From Methylacidimicrobium fagopyrum (GTDB lineage: Bacteria; Verrucomicrobiota; Verrucomicrobiia; Limisphaerales; UBA11358): a DNA stretch of 33,861 nucleotides. Position 1 is the stretch's first letter. Each line of letters opens with the position of its first letter. Below the pieces are notes generated by a model. That model was not told the DNA's origin, searched no databases, and saw only the letters and a list, made by a program, of their open reading frames with translations. Of this stretch, positions 1 through 8,798 are shown piece after piece. The position numbers and the translations under genes were made by a program. The DNA is taken from positions 1-33,861 of the forward strand of contig JAMFSJ010000007.1 of assembly GCA_026225255.1 (NCBI GenBank). Reading direction: 5' to 3'.

Positions 1-198
1 CCACATCTTACCTTTGCGCTTCATGGGGCGAGTGATCGCGCCGCGCGCGGATTCGATTGGCTTGGAATCCATCCAGCAACGTTCCAACGCCATCAAACCG
101 TATTCGCCGAAAGCGACCGTGCTTCCGCGGATCGCCGTGCCCTTACGGGAACCACGGTGCATCTTGCGAAACTTTACTCTTGCCGGTTGCATTGCCAT
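1..198 (-). CDS. rplP: 50S ribosomal protein L16, N-terminal part (cut by window edge)
   Basis: L16 is a large-subunit ribosomal protein near the A-site tRNA and the 5S rRNA region. Reading the minus strand from ATG at 198 gives 66 codons open to base 1. The protein begins MAMQPARVKFRKMHRGSRKG and continues with a TVAFGEYGLMALE segment and an ITRPMKRKGKMW segment, which match the conserved L16 N-terminal pattern. The C-terminal half lies beyond the window. A second ATG two codons later (192) is equally possible. The gene follows rpsC by 19 bp in the usual S10-operon order, so it is probably co-transcribed with it. Confidence 0.93.
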   Translation of the reverse strand, partial: MAMQPARVKFRKMHRGSRKGTAIRGSTVAFGEYGLMALERCWMDSKPIESARGAITRPMKRKGKMW

Positions 199-217
199 AA
201 AAAATTCTTTCTAAAAA

Positions 218-880
218 TCAAGCTGCTTTTTCAGCGGCTACTTCTTTCTTTTGCGGTTTGTTTTCGCCCTTGCAAATCCAGCACTTCACGCCGAGTTTGC
301 CGTAAACCGTCAACGCTTCCGCGAAGCCGTAGTCAATGTTTGCCCGGAGCGTATGCAACGGCACGCGACCCCAGTGATACATTTCTGTGCGGGCCAATTC
401 CGCGCCACCCAAACGACCGGCGCAACGGATCTTGATCCCTTCGGCACCGAAATCTTTCGCGGTTGCCAACGCTTTTTTCATGGCGCGGCGGAAAGAAACC
501 CGGCGTTCGAGCTGCAACGCAATGTTTTCTGCAACCAATTGCGCATCCAGTTCGGGCTGCTTGACTTCGACGATGTCGACGTAAACTTCTTTGCCGGTTT
601 TTTTGCTCAACTCTTCTTTGAGCTTATCAATTTCCGACCCTTTGCGACCGATGACAACACCCGGACGGGCAGTCATGATGGTCACGCGGCAACGATTCGT
701 CGCGCGCTCGATCAAAATCCGCGGCACCGAGGCCGTTTCAAGTTTTTTCTTGAGCAAGGTGCGGATTTCGCGGTCCTCGTTCAACAATGCGCCAAATTCT
801 TTTTTATTGGCATACCACTTTGAGCGCCAGTCTTTATTGACCGCAACGCGCAGACCGATTGGATTAGCTTTTTGGCCCAT
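218..880 (-). CDS. rpsC: 30S ribosomal protein S3
   Basis: S3 is a small-subunit protein at the mRNA entry site. The 220-aa product starts [20 protein letters not shown], the classic S3 N-terminus. It has the KH domain with [18 protein letters not shown] at about residues 74-91 and the C-terminal domain with [18 protein letters not shown] and [15 protein letters not shown]. The Lys/Glu/Ala-rich tail is typical. It lies 3 bp after rplV, so the two are translationally close in one operon. Length and domain order are normal, and nothing is odd. Confidence 0.98.
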   Translation of the reverse strand: MGQKANPIGLRVAVNKDWRSKWYANKKEFGALLNEDREIRTLLKKKLETASVPRILIERATNRCRVTIMTARPGVVIGRKGSEIDKLKEELSKKTGKEVYVDIVEVKQPELDAQLVAENIALQLERRVSFRRAMKKALATAKDFGAEGIKIRCAGRLGGAELARTEMYHWGRVPLHTLRANIDYGFAEALTVYGKLGVKCWICKGENKPQKKEVAAEKAA

Positions 881-883
881 AAC

Positions 884-1216
884 TTATTCGTCGGACAAAG
901 TGATTTTGATGTGGCAACGGCGTTTAATGATCGGACCAGCCGAACCACGCGCTTTCGGCGTGAAACGTTTCAAACTGGTCGCGGTGCCGGCAACTGCTTC
1001 CTTGATTCGCAAGGTTTCCGGACGCATTTTGTTGTTGTTTTCCGCATTGGCGATAGCGGAATGCAAAGTCTTGGCGACGAAGCGCGCACCTTTGCGCGGA
1101 ACGATGGCAAGAATTGATTCGGCTTCCAACGCTGGCAAACCCTGGATTTGCCGCACGACTTCGCGCATTTTCTGCGCGGACATCGGGATATTTTTGGTGA
1201 TGGCGAAAACTTCCAT
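884..1216 (-). CDS. rplV: 50S ribosomal protein L22
   Basis: L22 lines the peptide exit tunnel of the large subunit. The 110-aa protein has the family signatures: NIPMSAQKMREVVRQIQG near the N-terminus, AIANAENNNKM in the middle and KRFTPKARGSAGPIIKRRCH at the tunnel-loop end, followed by an ITLSDE tail. It lies between rpsS (5 bp upstream) and rpsC (3 bp downstream), the canonical order. Start ATG at 1216 is the only sensible one. Confidence 0.98.
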   Translation of the reverse strand: MEVFAITKNIPMSAQKMREVVRQIQGLPALEAESILAIVPRKGARFVAKTLHSAIANAENNNKMRPETLRIKEAVAGTATSLKRFTPKARGSAGPIIKRRCHIKITLSDE

Positions 1217-1221
1217 AAAAA

Positions 1222-1503
1222 CTATTTGGCTTCCGCCTTCGCGGTGTGAGCGCCGTGCTTCTTAAAGGTGCGCGTAAGTGAAAATTCGCCCAGTTTGTGA
1301 CCCACCATGTTTTCAGTCACGAACACCGGGTTAAAGATTTTTCCGTTGTGGACGGCAAACGTCAACCCAACGAATTCCGGCGTGATCGTCGAACGGCGCG
1401 ACCAGGTTTTGATCGGCGTCTTTTGATTCGCCGCCTTCGCTTTGTGGACTTTCGCCAACAAGCTATCTTCTACAAATGGACCTTTTTTAATCGAACGTCC
1501 CAT
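1222..1503 (-). CDS. rpsS: 30S ribosomal protein S19
   Basis: S19 sits in the small-subunit head and contacts S13. The 93-aa product begins [19 protein letters not shown] and contains the signature stretch [23 protein letters not shown] followed by [18 protein letters not shown], all characteristic of S19. It follows rplB by 5 bp and precedes rplV by 5 bp. Length is normal for the family. Confidence 0.98.
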   Translation of the reverse strand: MGRSIKKGPFVEDSLLAKVHKAKAANQKTPIKTWSRRSTITPEFVGLTFAVHNGKIFNPVFVTENMVGHKLGEFSLTRTFKKHGAHTAKAEAK

Positions 1504-1508
1504 AAAAA

Positions 1509-2363
1509 TTATTTGGTCTTGACCGGCAATCCGTTGCGACGAACCACGATGAAACGGTTAGATTGTTTATATTTAGCGCGGGTCTTGCCACCCTTGGCAA
1601 CTTTACCCCACGGCGACATCAATTGCTGCCAACCGCCGCCACCCTTGGATTTACCTTGACCGCCGCCGTTCGGATGGTCAACCGGGTTACGCGCCATACC
1701 GCGAGTAATACCGCGGATACCGCGATGACGGGAACGACCAGCCTTACCGAGCACCACGTTTTCGTGTTCCGTGTTGCCGACTTGACCGATAGTCGCATAG
1801 CATTCTTCGTTGATCTTGCGGATTTCGCCGGAAGGCAAACGGATCTGCGCGTAACCTTCGTCACGGGACATCAAGGTTGCCGAACCGCCAGCGGAACGAA
1901 CCATCTGGCCGCCCTTGCCGGGAATCAATTCAAGGTTGTGAATCGCGGTGCTGACCGGAATCGCTTTGAGCGGGAGCGCATTGCCGATTTCAGGAGCTGC
2001 AGCCGGACCACAGGAAATTTTCTTGCCGACCACGATACCAACGGGAGCGATGATATAACGCTTTTCGCCGTCGATATAATTCAGCAACGCGAGACGCGCC
2101 GAACGCATCGGATCATATTCAATGGCTTCAACAACCGCATCAATACCATGCTTGTTGCGTTTGAAATCAACGATACGAATCTTCTGCTTGTGACCGCCAC
2201 CGATACCGCGAGCGGTAACGCGACCGTAGGCATTACGCCCACCAGTTTTCTTGCGGATTTCGACAAGCGACTTCTCCGGCTTCGTCTTGGTAATATCGCT
2301 AAAGTCCGCGATCGTGATATATCGCGTAGACGGTGTTAGCGGTCTAAATGTTTTTACTGGCAT
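1509..2363 (-). CDS. rplB: 50S ribosomal protein L2
   Basis: L2 is an essential large-subunit protein needed for peptidyl-transferase activity and subunit joining. The 284-aa form starts at ATG 2363 with [21 protein letters not shown] nine-codon longer version would use TTG at 2390 and is not supported by the family start. Conserved segments include [43 protein letters not shown] and the C-terminal [21 protein letters not shown]. That last segment contains the histidine (in DHPNGGG) known to be important in L2. It is the first gene of this minus-strand ribosomal block. No rplW/rplD/rplC/rpsJ lie upstream within the window, so the usual S10 operon is split here. Confidence 0.97.
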   Translation of the reverse strand: MPVKTFRPLTPSTRYITIADFSDITKTKPEKSLVEIRKKTGGRNAYGRVTARGIGGGHKQKIRIVDFKRNKHGIDAVVEAIEYDPMRSARLALLNYIDGEKRYIIAPVGIVVGKKISCGPAAAPEIGNALPLKAIPVSTAIHNLELIPGKGGQMVRSAGGSATLMSRDEGYAQIRLPSGEIRKINEECYATIGQVGNTEHENVVLGKAGRSRHRGIRGITRGMARNPVDHPNGGGQGKSKGGGGWQQLMSPWGKVAKGGKTRAKYKQSNRFIVVRRNGLPVKTK

Positions 2364-3215
2364 AATGCAAAAAAAGTTTTTTATCAGCAACTTTGAAGTA
2401 AGCAGGCCATCAATCCTGTCTCGGTGAGAGAATCAGTTATCGGTCTTGCGAACATGCTGTCCTAGCGGCCTTTCGGACGTCGAGGAGCGCGAAGATTATC
2501 AAAGTGAGAATCAGATGCAATACTTTTTTGAACTTTTTTTCACTGATTCTAAAAAATGTTATAAAAACCCCTATTTTATTGGGTTTTATGTTTCAATATA
2601 TTTTCTAAAATGTTGCACGAAGGTTAAAACGGAACGTCTAACATGGCGTAACGAGAAACCAATTTTAACCGCGAATCACACGAAATACGCAACCAGAAAC
2701 AAAACTCCAACCGTAATCCCTATTATTCCGTGTCGGAAAGACATCAGGAGTCTCTAAAACTTTTAACCAAGGATAAACATAAGCCCCGATAAGACAAGCC
2801 AGCAAAGGCTTTGACGCAAATTCCACGCACTAGAAGCCAGTCAAATTATAGTCGCGTAATTCACTTCAATAAATTGCATTAAAGTTCCTTTGCGTTCTTT
2901 GCGTTTCGTCCCCTGCCCTTTTATCGTAAAAAAAAAACATCTCCTCACGTCGTCTCCTACAAAAATTTAGGCGGCGAGTCGTCTGCGGGATGATCGTTCG
3001 CCTAGCTCATGTATTTCGCGGTTAAGTCATTTTCTTTGCTCCTTTGTTCTTCTGCTTTTTTGGATTTAATTCTCTGCGTTAAATTTTTAATCCGCAAAAT
3101 GTGAACTGCAATAATAAGGTTCGGCCAGCATTCCGGCACTCAACTCGCAACTCCCCAACTCTCAATTTTCATTTTCCCCGCCCCAAACTGGACAAACCCG
3201 CTGAGTCATTGCATT
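2364..3215. other. 852-bp divergent intergenic region between rplB and clpC
   Basis: I see no convincing gene here. A 103-codon plus-strand ORF at 2446-2757 has low-complexity, non-protein-like sequence. The region is distinctly A+T-richer than the genes around it. It must hold the promoter for the ribosomal block (minus) and for clpC (plus), but I cannot point to a convincing -35/-10 pair. It contains degenerate dispersed-repeat text. Around 2663-2690 is a stretch with AACCGCGAATCACACGAAA. Its partial inverted counterpart with TTTCGCGGTTAA lies near 3014-3026, and a TTTGCGTTCTTTGCGTTTCG motif lies near 2888-2908. Such repeats are common in large environmental genomes. Confidence 0.6.
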
Positions 3216-5741
3216 ATGATTTATATGAGCGATGAAGCTATGAGCAATTTTACGCCGCGCGCACAGCAGGTGCTGGCGCTCGCGCGCAAGGAAGCCGACC
3301 GTTTCAACCACAATTTTCTCGGCACAGAGCATTTGTTGCTTGGCCTGATCAAATTGGGTCAAGGCGTGGCCGTGAATGTTTTGCAGAAAATGGGGCTTGA
3401 TCTCGAGACTGTCCGCATGGAAGTCGAGAAACAAGTCGGCACCGGGCCGGATCAGAAAATGATCGGCAACATTCCCTACACCCCGCGCGTCAAAAAAGTT
3501 TTGGCGCTCGCGTCGAAGGAAGCGAAAAATCTCAACCACACTTACGTCGGCACCGAACACATTTTGCTCGGGCTGTTGCGCGAAGGTGATGGCGTGGCCG
3601 CCAAGGTTTTGCGCAATCTGGACGTGGACATTGAACAGACGCGCCAGGAAATTTTGAAGGAATTGGATCCGAATTTTGCCGCCGAAGAATCTGCCATTCC
3701 CGCCGACCCGGAAGAAAATAAAAAACAAACGGCCGGCGCAGCGACGGGCGAGAAAAAAGGCGAAGTTAAAACCCCGGCGTTGAAAGCGTTTGGGCGCGAC
3801 CTCACGGAAATCGCACGCAAAGGCGACATGGATCCCGTGATCGGCCGTAAGAACGAAATCGAACGCGTCATCCAAATCCTTTGCCGCCGCTCGAAGAATA
3901 ATCCCGTGCTGCTCGGTGAAGCAGGCGTGGGTAAAACGGCGATTGTCGAAGGTCTCGCGCAGGAAATTGCGAAGGGCAACGTGCCGGAAATTTTGTTAAG
4001 CAAACGCGTCATCACGCTCGACTTGGCGTTGATGGTTGCCGGCACAAAATATCGCGGTCAATTTGAAGAACGCATCAAAGCAGTGATGGACGAAATCCGT
4101 CGCGCAAAAAATGTTATTCTCTTCATTGACGAGTTGCACACGATCGTTGGGGCCGGTTCGGCGGAAGGCACGATGGACGCCAGCAACATCATTAAACCCG
4201 CGCTGTCACGCGGCGAAATGCAATGCGTCGGCGCGACCACGCTGAATGAATATCGCAAATACATCGAGAAAGATGCGGCGTTAGAACGCCGTTTCCAATC
4301 GGTGCGCGTCGAAGCGCCTTCCATTGAAGACGCGATCGAAATCTTGAAAGGTTTGCGCCACAAATACGAAGAACATCACAAGGCTGAGTTCACGGATAAA
4401 GCCGTGGAACAGTCCGTGAAGCTTTCGGATCGTTACATCACCGACCGTTTTTTGCCGGACAAAGCGATTGACGTTTTGGACGAAGCCGGTTCGCGCGCGC
4501 GCATCAGCACGATGACGCGTCCGCCCGAAGTCAAAGCCATCGAAGCTGAGATCGAAGAGATCAAAGGTCAAAAAGAAAAAGCCATCAAGAACCAAGATTT
4601 CGAAGGCGCGGCGCAGATGCGCGATAAAGAAAAGAACGCCAAGGAAAAACTGGAAACAGATTTGAAAGAATGGCGCACACGGCGCGAAGAAAAACGCATT
4701 GTCGTGGACGAAGACGAAATTTTGCAAGTCGTTTCCAAATGGACGGGCGTGCCGCTCAAGCGCATGGGTCAGGACGAAATGGCGCGATTGCTCACGGTGG
4801 AAACCGAGATGGAAAAAGTCGTGGTCGGCCAGCGCGAAGCCGTTTCCGCATTGTGCAAAGCCTTGCGTCGCTCGCGGGCGGATTTGAAAGATCCGAAGCG
4901 TCCGATCGGCACGTTCTTATTGCTCGGTCCGACGGGCGTCGGCAAATCGTTACTTGCAAAAACGTTGGCGGAACAGATGTTCGGCGACACGAAATCGTTG
5001 ATCCATCTCGACATGAGCGAATACGCGGAACGGCACAATGTGTCGCGTCTCTTTGGCGCGCCGCCCGGCTACGTTGGCTTTGAAGAAGGCGGCCAGTTGA
5101 CGGAAAAAGTGCGGCGCAATCCGTATTCCGTCGTGCTGTTCGACGAAATTGAAAAGGCGCATCCGGAAATCTGGAACGCGTTGTTGCAAATTCTGGAAGA
5201 AGGCAAATTGACCGACGGCCAGGGCCGGGTGGTGAATTTCCGCAACACGATCATTTTGATGACGTCGAACGTTGGCTCGGACACGATCAAACGTCAGTCC
5301 ACGCTCGGCTTTTCGCCGATCTCGGACGAAGCGACTTATGAAAAAGCGCGCGAACGCGTTTTGGAAGAAGCCAAGAAAACGTTCCGTCCGGAATTTTTGA
5401 ACCGCTTGGACGACTTGATTGTGTTCCGCTCCTTCACGAAGCCGGATCTCATCCAGATTTTGAGTTTGGAAGTAGAAAAAGTGATCGTGCGTTTACGTCA
5501 CAAAAACATTCAACTGGAGCTCGACGAGACGGCGAAAAATTTCCTCGTGGAAAAAGGTTACGATCCGCAATACGGCGCGCGTCCAATGCGCCGCGCGGTG
5601 GAACGTTTTCTCGAAGATCCGCTCGCGGAAGAATTATTGCGCGGGGGCGTGCAAACCGGCGAACTCATCCGCGTCACGGCGGACAAGGAAAAATTGGTGT
5701 TCAACCAAAAAGCACCGACGAGCGACGTCGTGCCGACCTGA
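3216..5741 (+). CDS. clpC: ATP-dependent Clp protease ATP-binding subunit ClpC
   Basis: ClpC is an AAA+ unfoldase that feeds substrates to ClpP in the cytoplasm for protein quality control and regulated proteolysis. The 841-aa frame has two Clp N-terminal repeats ([18 protein letters not shown] and [17 protein letters not shown]). AAA domain 1 has Walker [10 protein letters not shown] and Walker [14 protein letters not shown]-like coiled middle domain ([17 protein letters not shown]) separates ClpC from ClpA. AAA domain 2 has Walker A GPTGVGKS and Walker [12 protein letters not shown], followed by a ClpB D2-small domain. Three ATGs compete: 3216, 3225 and 3240. The family start (M-x-F-T-x-R-A) favours 3240, and no strong ribosome-binding site decides it. 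No mcsA/mcsB/ctsR neighbours are present. The adjacent Uma2 gene starts 9 bp downstream. Confidence 0.96.
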   Translation: MIYMSDEAMSNFTPRAQQVLALARKEADRFNHNFLGTEHLLLGLIKLGQGVAVNVLQKMGLDLETVRMEVEKQVGTGPDQKMIGNIPYTPRVKKVLALASKEAKNLNHTYVGTEHILLGLLREGDGVAAKVLRNLDVDIEQTRQEILKELDPNFAAEESAIPADPEENKKQTAGAATGEKKGEVKTPALKAFGRDLTEIARKGDMDPVIGRKNEIERVIQILCRRSKNNPVLLGEAGVGKTAIVEGLAQEIAKGNVPEILLSKRVITLDLALMVAGTKYRGQFEERIKAVMDEIRRAKNVILFIDELHTIVGAGSAEGTMDASNIIKPALSRGEMQCVGATTLNEYRKYIEKDAALERRFQSVRVEAPSIEDAIEILKGLRHKYEEHHKAEFTDKAVEQSVKLSDRYITDRFLPDKAIDVLDEAGSRARISTMTRPPEVKAIEAEIEEIKGQKEKAIKNQDFEGAAQMRDKEKNAKEKLETDLKEWRTRREEKRIVVDEDEILQVVSKWTGVPLKRMGQDEMARLLTVETEMEKVVVGQREAVSALCKALRRSRADLKDPKRPIGTFLLLGPTGVGKSLLAKTLAEQMFGDTKSLIHLDMSEYAERHNVSRLFGAPPGYVGFEEGGQLTEKVRRNPYSVVLFDEIEKAHPEIWNALLQILEEGKLTDGQGRVVNFRNTIILMTSNVGSDTIKRQSTLGFSPISDEATYEKARERVLEEAKKTFRPEFLNRLDDLIVFRSFTKPDLIQILSLEVEKVIVRLRHKNIQLELDETAKNFLVEKGYDPQYGARPMRRAVERFLEDPLAEELLRGGVQTGELIRVTADKEKLVFNQKAPTSDVVPT

Positions 5742-5750
5742 AATTAAAGA

Positions 5751-6326
5751 ATGACGATCGCGGAATTCATCCCGCATAAGCCCAAAGCCAAACGGCTTTG
5801 GACTTATGCCGAGATGGTCGCGGAATTGCCCGAGACCAGCCAGCCGGTTGAATTGTGGAATGGAGAGCTTGTTATGTCACCTGCCCCACATCCAGATCAT
5901 CAGACCATTGTCTTAAACCTCGCCGCCATGTTGCGGGAATTTATTACGGATCATCAATTGGGTAAAGTTTTTGTGAGCTCGGTTGACGTGGTTTTGACGC
6001 CGCGCCGCGTCGTGCAGCCAGATGTTTTATTTATCGGAAAATCACGGTTGGACATTGTGGGCGATTGCATTGACGGCGCACCGGAACTCGTGATGGAAGT
6101 AATTTCCGTAAGTAGTTGGCAACGTGATTGAATCGAGAAAAAGGCCCTCTACGAACAAGCGGGCGTAGCCGAATATTGGATCATTGATCCGGATGCGGAA
6201 ACCATTGAAGTCTTCGCGCTCGGCAAAAATGGCTATCAATTGCACGCCAAAGCTACGGGCAAAGAACTGGCGAAATCCAAATTATTGGGGGGTTTCAAAA
6301 CGACCTTCGTGGAACTAACCATTTGA
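5751..6326 (+). pseudogene. Uma2-family (restriction-endonuclease-fold) protein interrupted by an in-frame TGA
   Basis: Uma2 (DUF820) proteins have a PD-(D/E)xK nuclease fold, are numerous in some bacteria, and their role is unclear. The first 126 codons run from ATG 5751 through the conserved QPDVLFIGKSRLDIV and GAPELVMEVISVSS motifs (catalytic-type Asp and Glu). They stop at TGA 6129-6131. The same frame then continues without a shift: IEKKALYEQAGVAEYWIIDP, then an IEVFALGKNGYQ strand and a normal C-terminus ending at TGA 6324-6326. The full length would be 191 codons, usual for the family. A single substitution (for example CGA to TGA, giving the frequent RDR-type spacing) explains it. The gene could be a fresh pseudogene, a sequencing error, or make a truncated protein lacking the Lys-containing part of the fold. 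Confidence 0.88.
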
Positions 6327-6345
6327 GCTGAAACAGAGCCTTTCC

Positions 6346-6371
6346 AGCCGCGTTAAAAACGCGGCTTTTTA
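6346..6371 (+). terminator. Rho-independent terminator after clpC/Uma2
   Basis: A perfect 9-bp stem (AGCCGCGTT / AACGCGGCT) with a 3-base AAA loop is followed directly by a T run (TTTTT, then AG and TTTT). It lies 20 bp past the restored stop codon of the Uma2 gene and before the convergent response-regulator gene. It therefore most likely ends the clpC-Uma2 transcript. The T run is on the plus-strand side only, so it is directional. Confidence 0.85.
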
Positions 6372-6391
6372 GTTTTCCACGTGGGTTAGTC

Positions 6392-7132
6392 CTAGTCGCT
6401 CGTTTTCACCAGCGGCGTTTTAGAAGCCATATAACGGACGACCGCTTCCGTGCGCGAACTGACATGCAACTTGTTAAAAACGTGCTTTAAATGGCTGCAC
6501 ACGGTATCGATGCTCAATTCCAATTTGTCGGCGATCACTTTATTGGCGTAACCTTGCGAGAGCAGCATCAGAATTTGTTCTTCGCGGACGGAAAGGCGAA
6601 CGGATTCGTCGCGCACCTTGGCCTTTTGGCGGAAGGATTCGATCACACGCCGCGCAATCTGACTGGTCATCGGCGCGCCACCCCCGAGCACGTCAAGGAG
6701 CGCGATCCGCAAATCCGAGGGCTTGGTTCTTTTTAATAGATAACCGTCCGCACCGGCTTCGAGCGCAAGGAAAACCAATTCCTGATCCGCCATCGCGGTA
6801 AGAATGACGATCTGCGTTTGCGGCACCAATTCTTTGAGGCGAACCGTGCATTCGATGCCCGACATGCGCGGGAGAAAAATATCCATGAGCACCACGTCCG
6901 GCGCGGCGGCAGGAATCATGCGCAAGGCTTCTTCGCCGGTCGCGCAGGCACAGGTGCAGGAGAAATCGGGAAAGGAATTGATGAGTTTGATCCAGCTTTC
7001 ACGCACTTTGGGCTGGTCTTCCACCAACGCTACTTTGAGCGGCGACTTCCGGGCCGGTTCGCTGGCCCGGCTGGTTTTAACCGGCTTGGTTATTTTAACA
7101 CTTGGTTGGATCATGATTTTGTGAGGGGTCAT
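6392..7132 (-). CDS. NarL/LuxR-family two-component response regulator
   Basis: This is a DNA-binding transcription regulator phosphorylated by a partner kinase. After a basic N-terminal extension the receiver domain begins at KVALVEDQPKVRESW (acidic pair ED). The phospho-acceptor Asp is in VVLMDIFLP, the switch Thr in IVILTAM and the Lys in GYLLKRTKP. The C-terminal LuxR-type helix-turn-helix contains LSVREEQILMLLSQGYANKV and SIDTVCSHLKHVFNKLHV. The start is uncertain: ATGs at 7156, 7132 and 7114 all lie inside the 3' end of the kinase gene. I chose 7132, a 38-bp overlap. The overlap suggests translational coupling, so the kinase just upstream is almost certainly its partner. The target genes cannot be told from sequence. 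Confidence 0.93.
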   Translation of the reverse strand: MTPHKIMIQPSVKITKPVKTSRASEPARKSPLKVALVEDQPKVRESWIKLINSFPDFSCTCACATGEEALRMIPAAAPDVVLMDIFLPRMSGIECTVRLKELVPQTQIVILTAMADQELVFLALEAGADGYLLKRTKPSDLRIALLDVLGGGAPMTSQIARRVIESFRQKAKVRDESVRLSVREEQILMLLSQGYANKVIADKLELSIDTVCSHLKHVFNKLHVSSRTEAVVRYMASKTPLVKTSD

Positions 7133-8624
7133 TGGCCGGCACATTTTGCGGCTCATTCAATCGTTCCGAAAATGGTTTTATTGTCCAGAGCGAAGCCCAA
7201 GGATGTCGCAGCGATTGCTTCAAGGGAATATTAAATTCCACGCGACAACCCTTACCGGGCGCGCTGGTGATGGTGCAGGTGCCGCCGAGTTCCGTCATCC
7301 GCTGCGCCATATTCGCCAGGCCATTGCGCTCTAATTTATTGATCGCCTGATCAAAGCCTTGGCCATTGTCCTGCACGACGACGACCAAACGCTGGCGTTG
7401 CCACAAAATTTGCAGGCGCAATTCGGTGGCGGCAGAATATTTGACGGCGTTGTTGAGCGCTTCCTTGATGGCCATCAGCAAGCTGCGACGGAGCGGCAGG
7501 TTAAAAGCCGACGCTGACATCTCGGGATCAATTTCAAAGAGACATTGAATTTTGGCCGCGCCCAGAAATTCTTCGGCATAGTCGCAAACATACGAAGCAA
7601 AATCGCGCAACGTGTCGCGCTTGGGATTCATCGCCCAAAGAATCTCGTCCATCGTGGACAACAACCCGCGCGCGCCTTCGCAAAGTTGGACGAGTTGCGA
7701 ATGGGCTTCCGTATCACTGGGCAAAGCATTTTGCGCCAGCTCGCCGTGCAGCACCAGTTGGGTCATGCGCGCGCCGATGTCATCGTGAATTTCCCGCGCA
7801 ATGCGGGCGCGTTCGCGTTGCAGGAGCCAGCGTTCTTTTTGATGAAAGGCGAGCTGTGCCATGAGCCGGAGACTGATCAAAATGACCGCGCCGCATACGC
7901 CCAAAAGCGTGATCTGAAACCAACCGGTTTGCCAAAATAAAACATGGATGGGTTGCACGGACGGCATCATGTCCACGTTCTGTGGCATCGTCCACCAAGG
8001 CGCGCCAAACAATGGCCCGACGATGGTCGCGGGCAGCCAAGTGCTCACTGGCTCACTCTCTTTTTCCCAATGTTTCTCGCCTTCGGGCACGATGCGCCAA
8101 TCGCGGTCGGATTTAATTTGGATGATGTGTCCATCCGCGAGTTCGATTCGCAAACCGAATAACATTCCCGCCGATGATTTGGAATTGAAAGCTTTCACCG
8201 CCAAAGTATGTTGGCCGGGCGTCAATAACGCAGTGACGTCAAAGACAAATAATTCGCGCCATTCGTCACCGCGCCCCAATTCGTGACCGTCGAGATACAA
8301 GCTGAATTCATTGTCCACCGTCATCACCAGCCGCGCCTTGGTGACCGGATTTGAATCCGGCAGATAGAATGTTCGCCAAAGCTGGCACGTCTGGCGGTCA
8401 AAGGTTTTATCCGCCCAAATCCACGAACCTAATCCATTCGTCGGGCTGACGTAAGGATCCATAAGATACGTTTCAACCTGCTCCTGATTGGTGATTGGCA
8501 CGGCGGCGGCCGGCCGCAACATGACGAGGAATAAATAGATTAATCCTAACCACGCGGCGGTGTGCCATTGAAAATAACGCCGCCGCGATTTCAGTCGCCA
8601 CAATTTAGCCAATAGGGGATGCAA
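7095..8624 (-). CDS. Membrane sensor histidine kinase (HisKA_3/DesK-NarX type) with a carbohydrate-binding-like sensor domain
   Basis: The 509-aa product has one membrane segment at about 22-41. A long extracytoplasmic region (about 42-230) follows, then a second membrane segment (about 236-256) and the kinase core. The phospho-acceptor His is residue 280 in ARIAREIHDDIGARM, typical of HisKA_3. The ATP-binding domain has an N box at KEALNNAVKYS, a G1 box at VQDNGQGFD and a late GLANMAQRM motif. The sensor region contains SWIWADKTFDRQTCQLWRTF, then ARLVMTVDNEFSLYLDGHEL and a LFVFDVTALLTPGQHTLAV stretch. This pattern resembles the jelly-roll domains that accompany alpha-rhamnosidases and related glycosidases. 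A saccharide or surface ligand is therefore possible, but that is inference. The start is TTG at 8624, bounded by an upstream in-frame stop. Confidence 0.92.
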   Translation of the reverse strand: MHPLLAKLWRLKSRRRYFQWHTAAWLGLIYLFLVMLRPAAAVPITNQEQVETYLMDPYVSPTNGLGSWIWADKTFDRQTCQLWRTFYLPDSNPVTKARLVMTVDNEFSLYLDGHELGRGDEWRELFVFDVTALLTPGQHTLAVKAFNSKSSAGMLFGLRIELADGHIIQIKSDRDWRIVPEGEKHWEKESEPVSTWLPATIVGPLFGAPWWTMPQNVDMMPSVQPIHVLFWQTGWFQITLLGVCGAVILISLRLMAQLAFHQKERWLLQRERARIAREIHDDIGARMTQLVLHGELAQNALPSDTEAHSQLVQLCEGARGLLSTMDEILWAMNPKRDTLRDFASYVCDYAEEFLGAAKIQCLFEIDPEMSASAFNLPLRRSLLMAIKEALNNAVKYSAATELRLQILWQRQRLVVVVQDNGQGFDQAINKLERNGLANMAQRMTELGGTCTITSAPGKGCRVEFNIPLKQSLRHPWASLWTIKPFSERLNEPQNVPANDPSQNHDPTKC

Positions 8625-8706
8625 GGTGTTGGCAGTCTAATCAATTTCACACCATCGCCAAGCCGGATTTGAATTTAGGGTCAGGACAGCGCATGACGAT
8701 CTCCCC

Positions 8707-8773
8707 GGCGCCGAGCCAGCGATCGGCGCCGAAATCAGTCCGAGCGCGGCGGTGTCGCCGACCCGCCGCGCTC
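8707..8773. repeat. Tandem palindromic REP-like hairpins in the 174-bp gap after doxX
   Basis: Two GC-rich hairpins sit side by side. The first has 8-bp arms GGCGCCGA / TCGGCGCC (8707-8714 and 8723-8730). The second has 11-bp arms GAGCGCGGCGG / CCGCCGCGCTC (8742-8752 and 8763-8773), both perfect. There is no T run, so they are not classical terminators. They look like a dispersed repetitive palindromic element between the DoxX gene, which ends at 8799, and the kinase gene starting at 8624. They could attenuate read-through or protect the 3' end of the bufferin operon mRNA. Confidence 0.7.
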
Positions 8774-8798
8774 CTAAAACAACTCGGCCACACCTATT

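Noticed and set aside
2446..2757. A 103-codon plus-strand frame in the rplB-clpC gap
   Set aside because: It lies in A+T-rich repeat-like text, has no ribosome-binding site or domain pattern, and overlaps the likely promoter region.
6129..6131. In-frame TGA considered as selenocysteine recoding
   Set aside because: Uma2 proteins have no Cys/Sec at this place, and no clear SECIS-like hairpin directly follows the TGA; a nonsense change is simpler.
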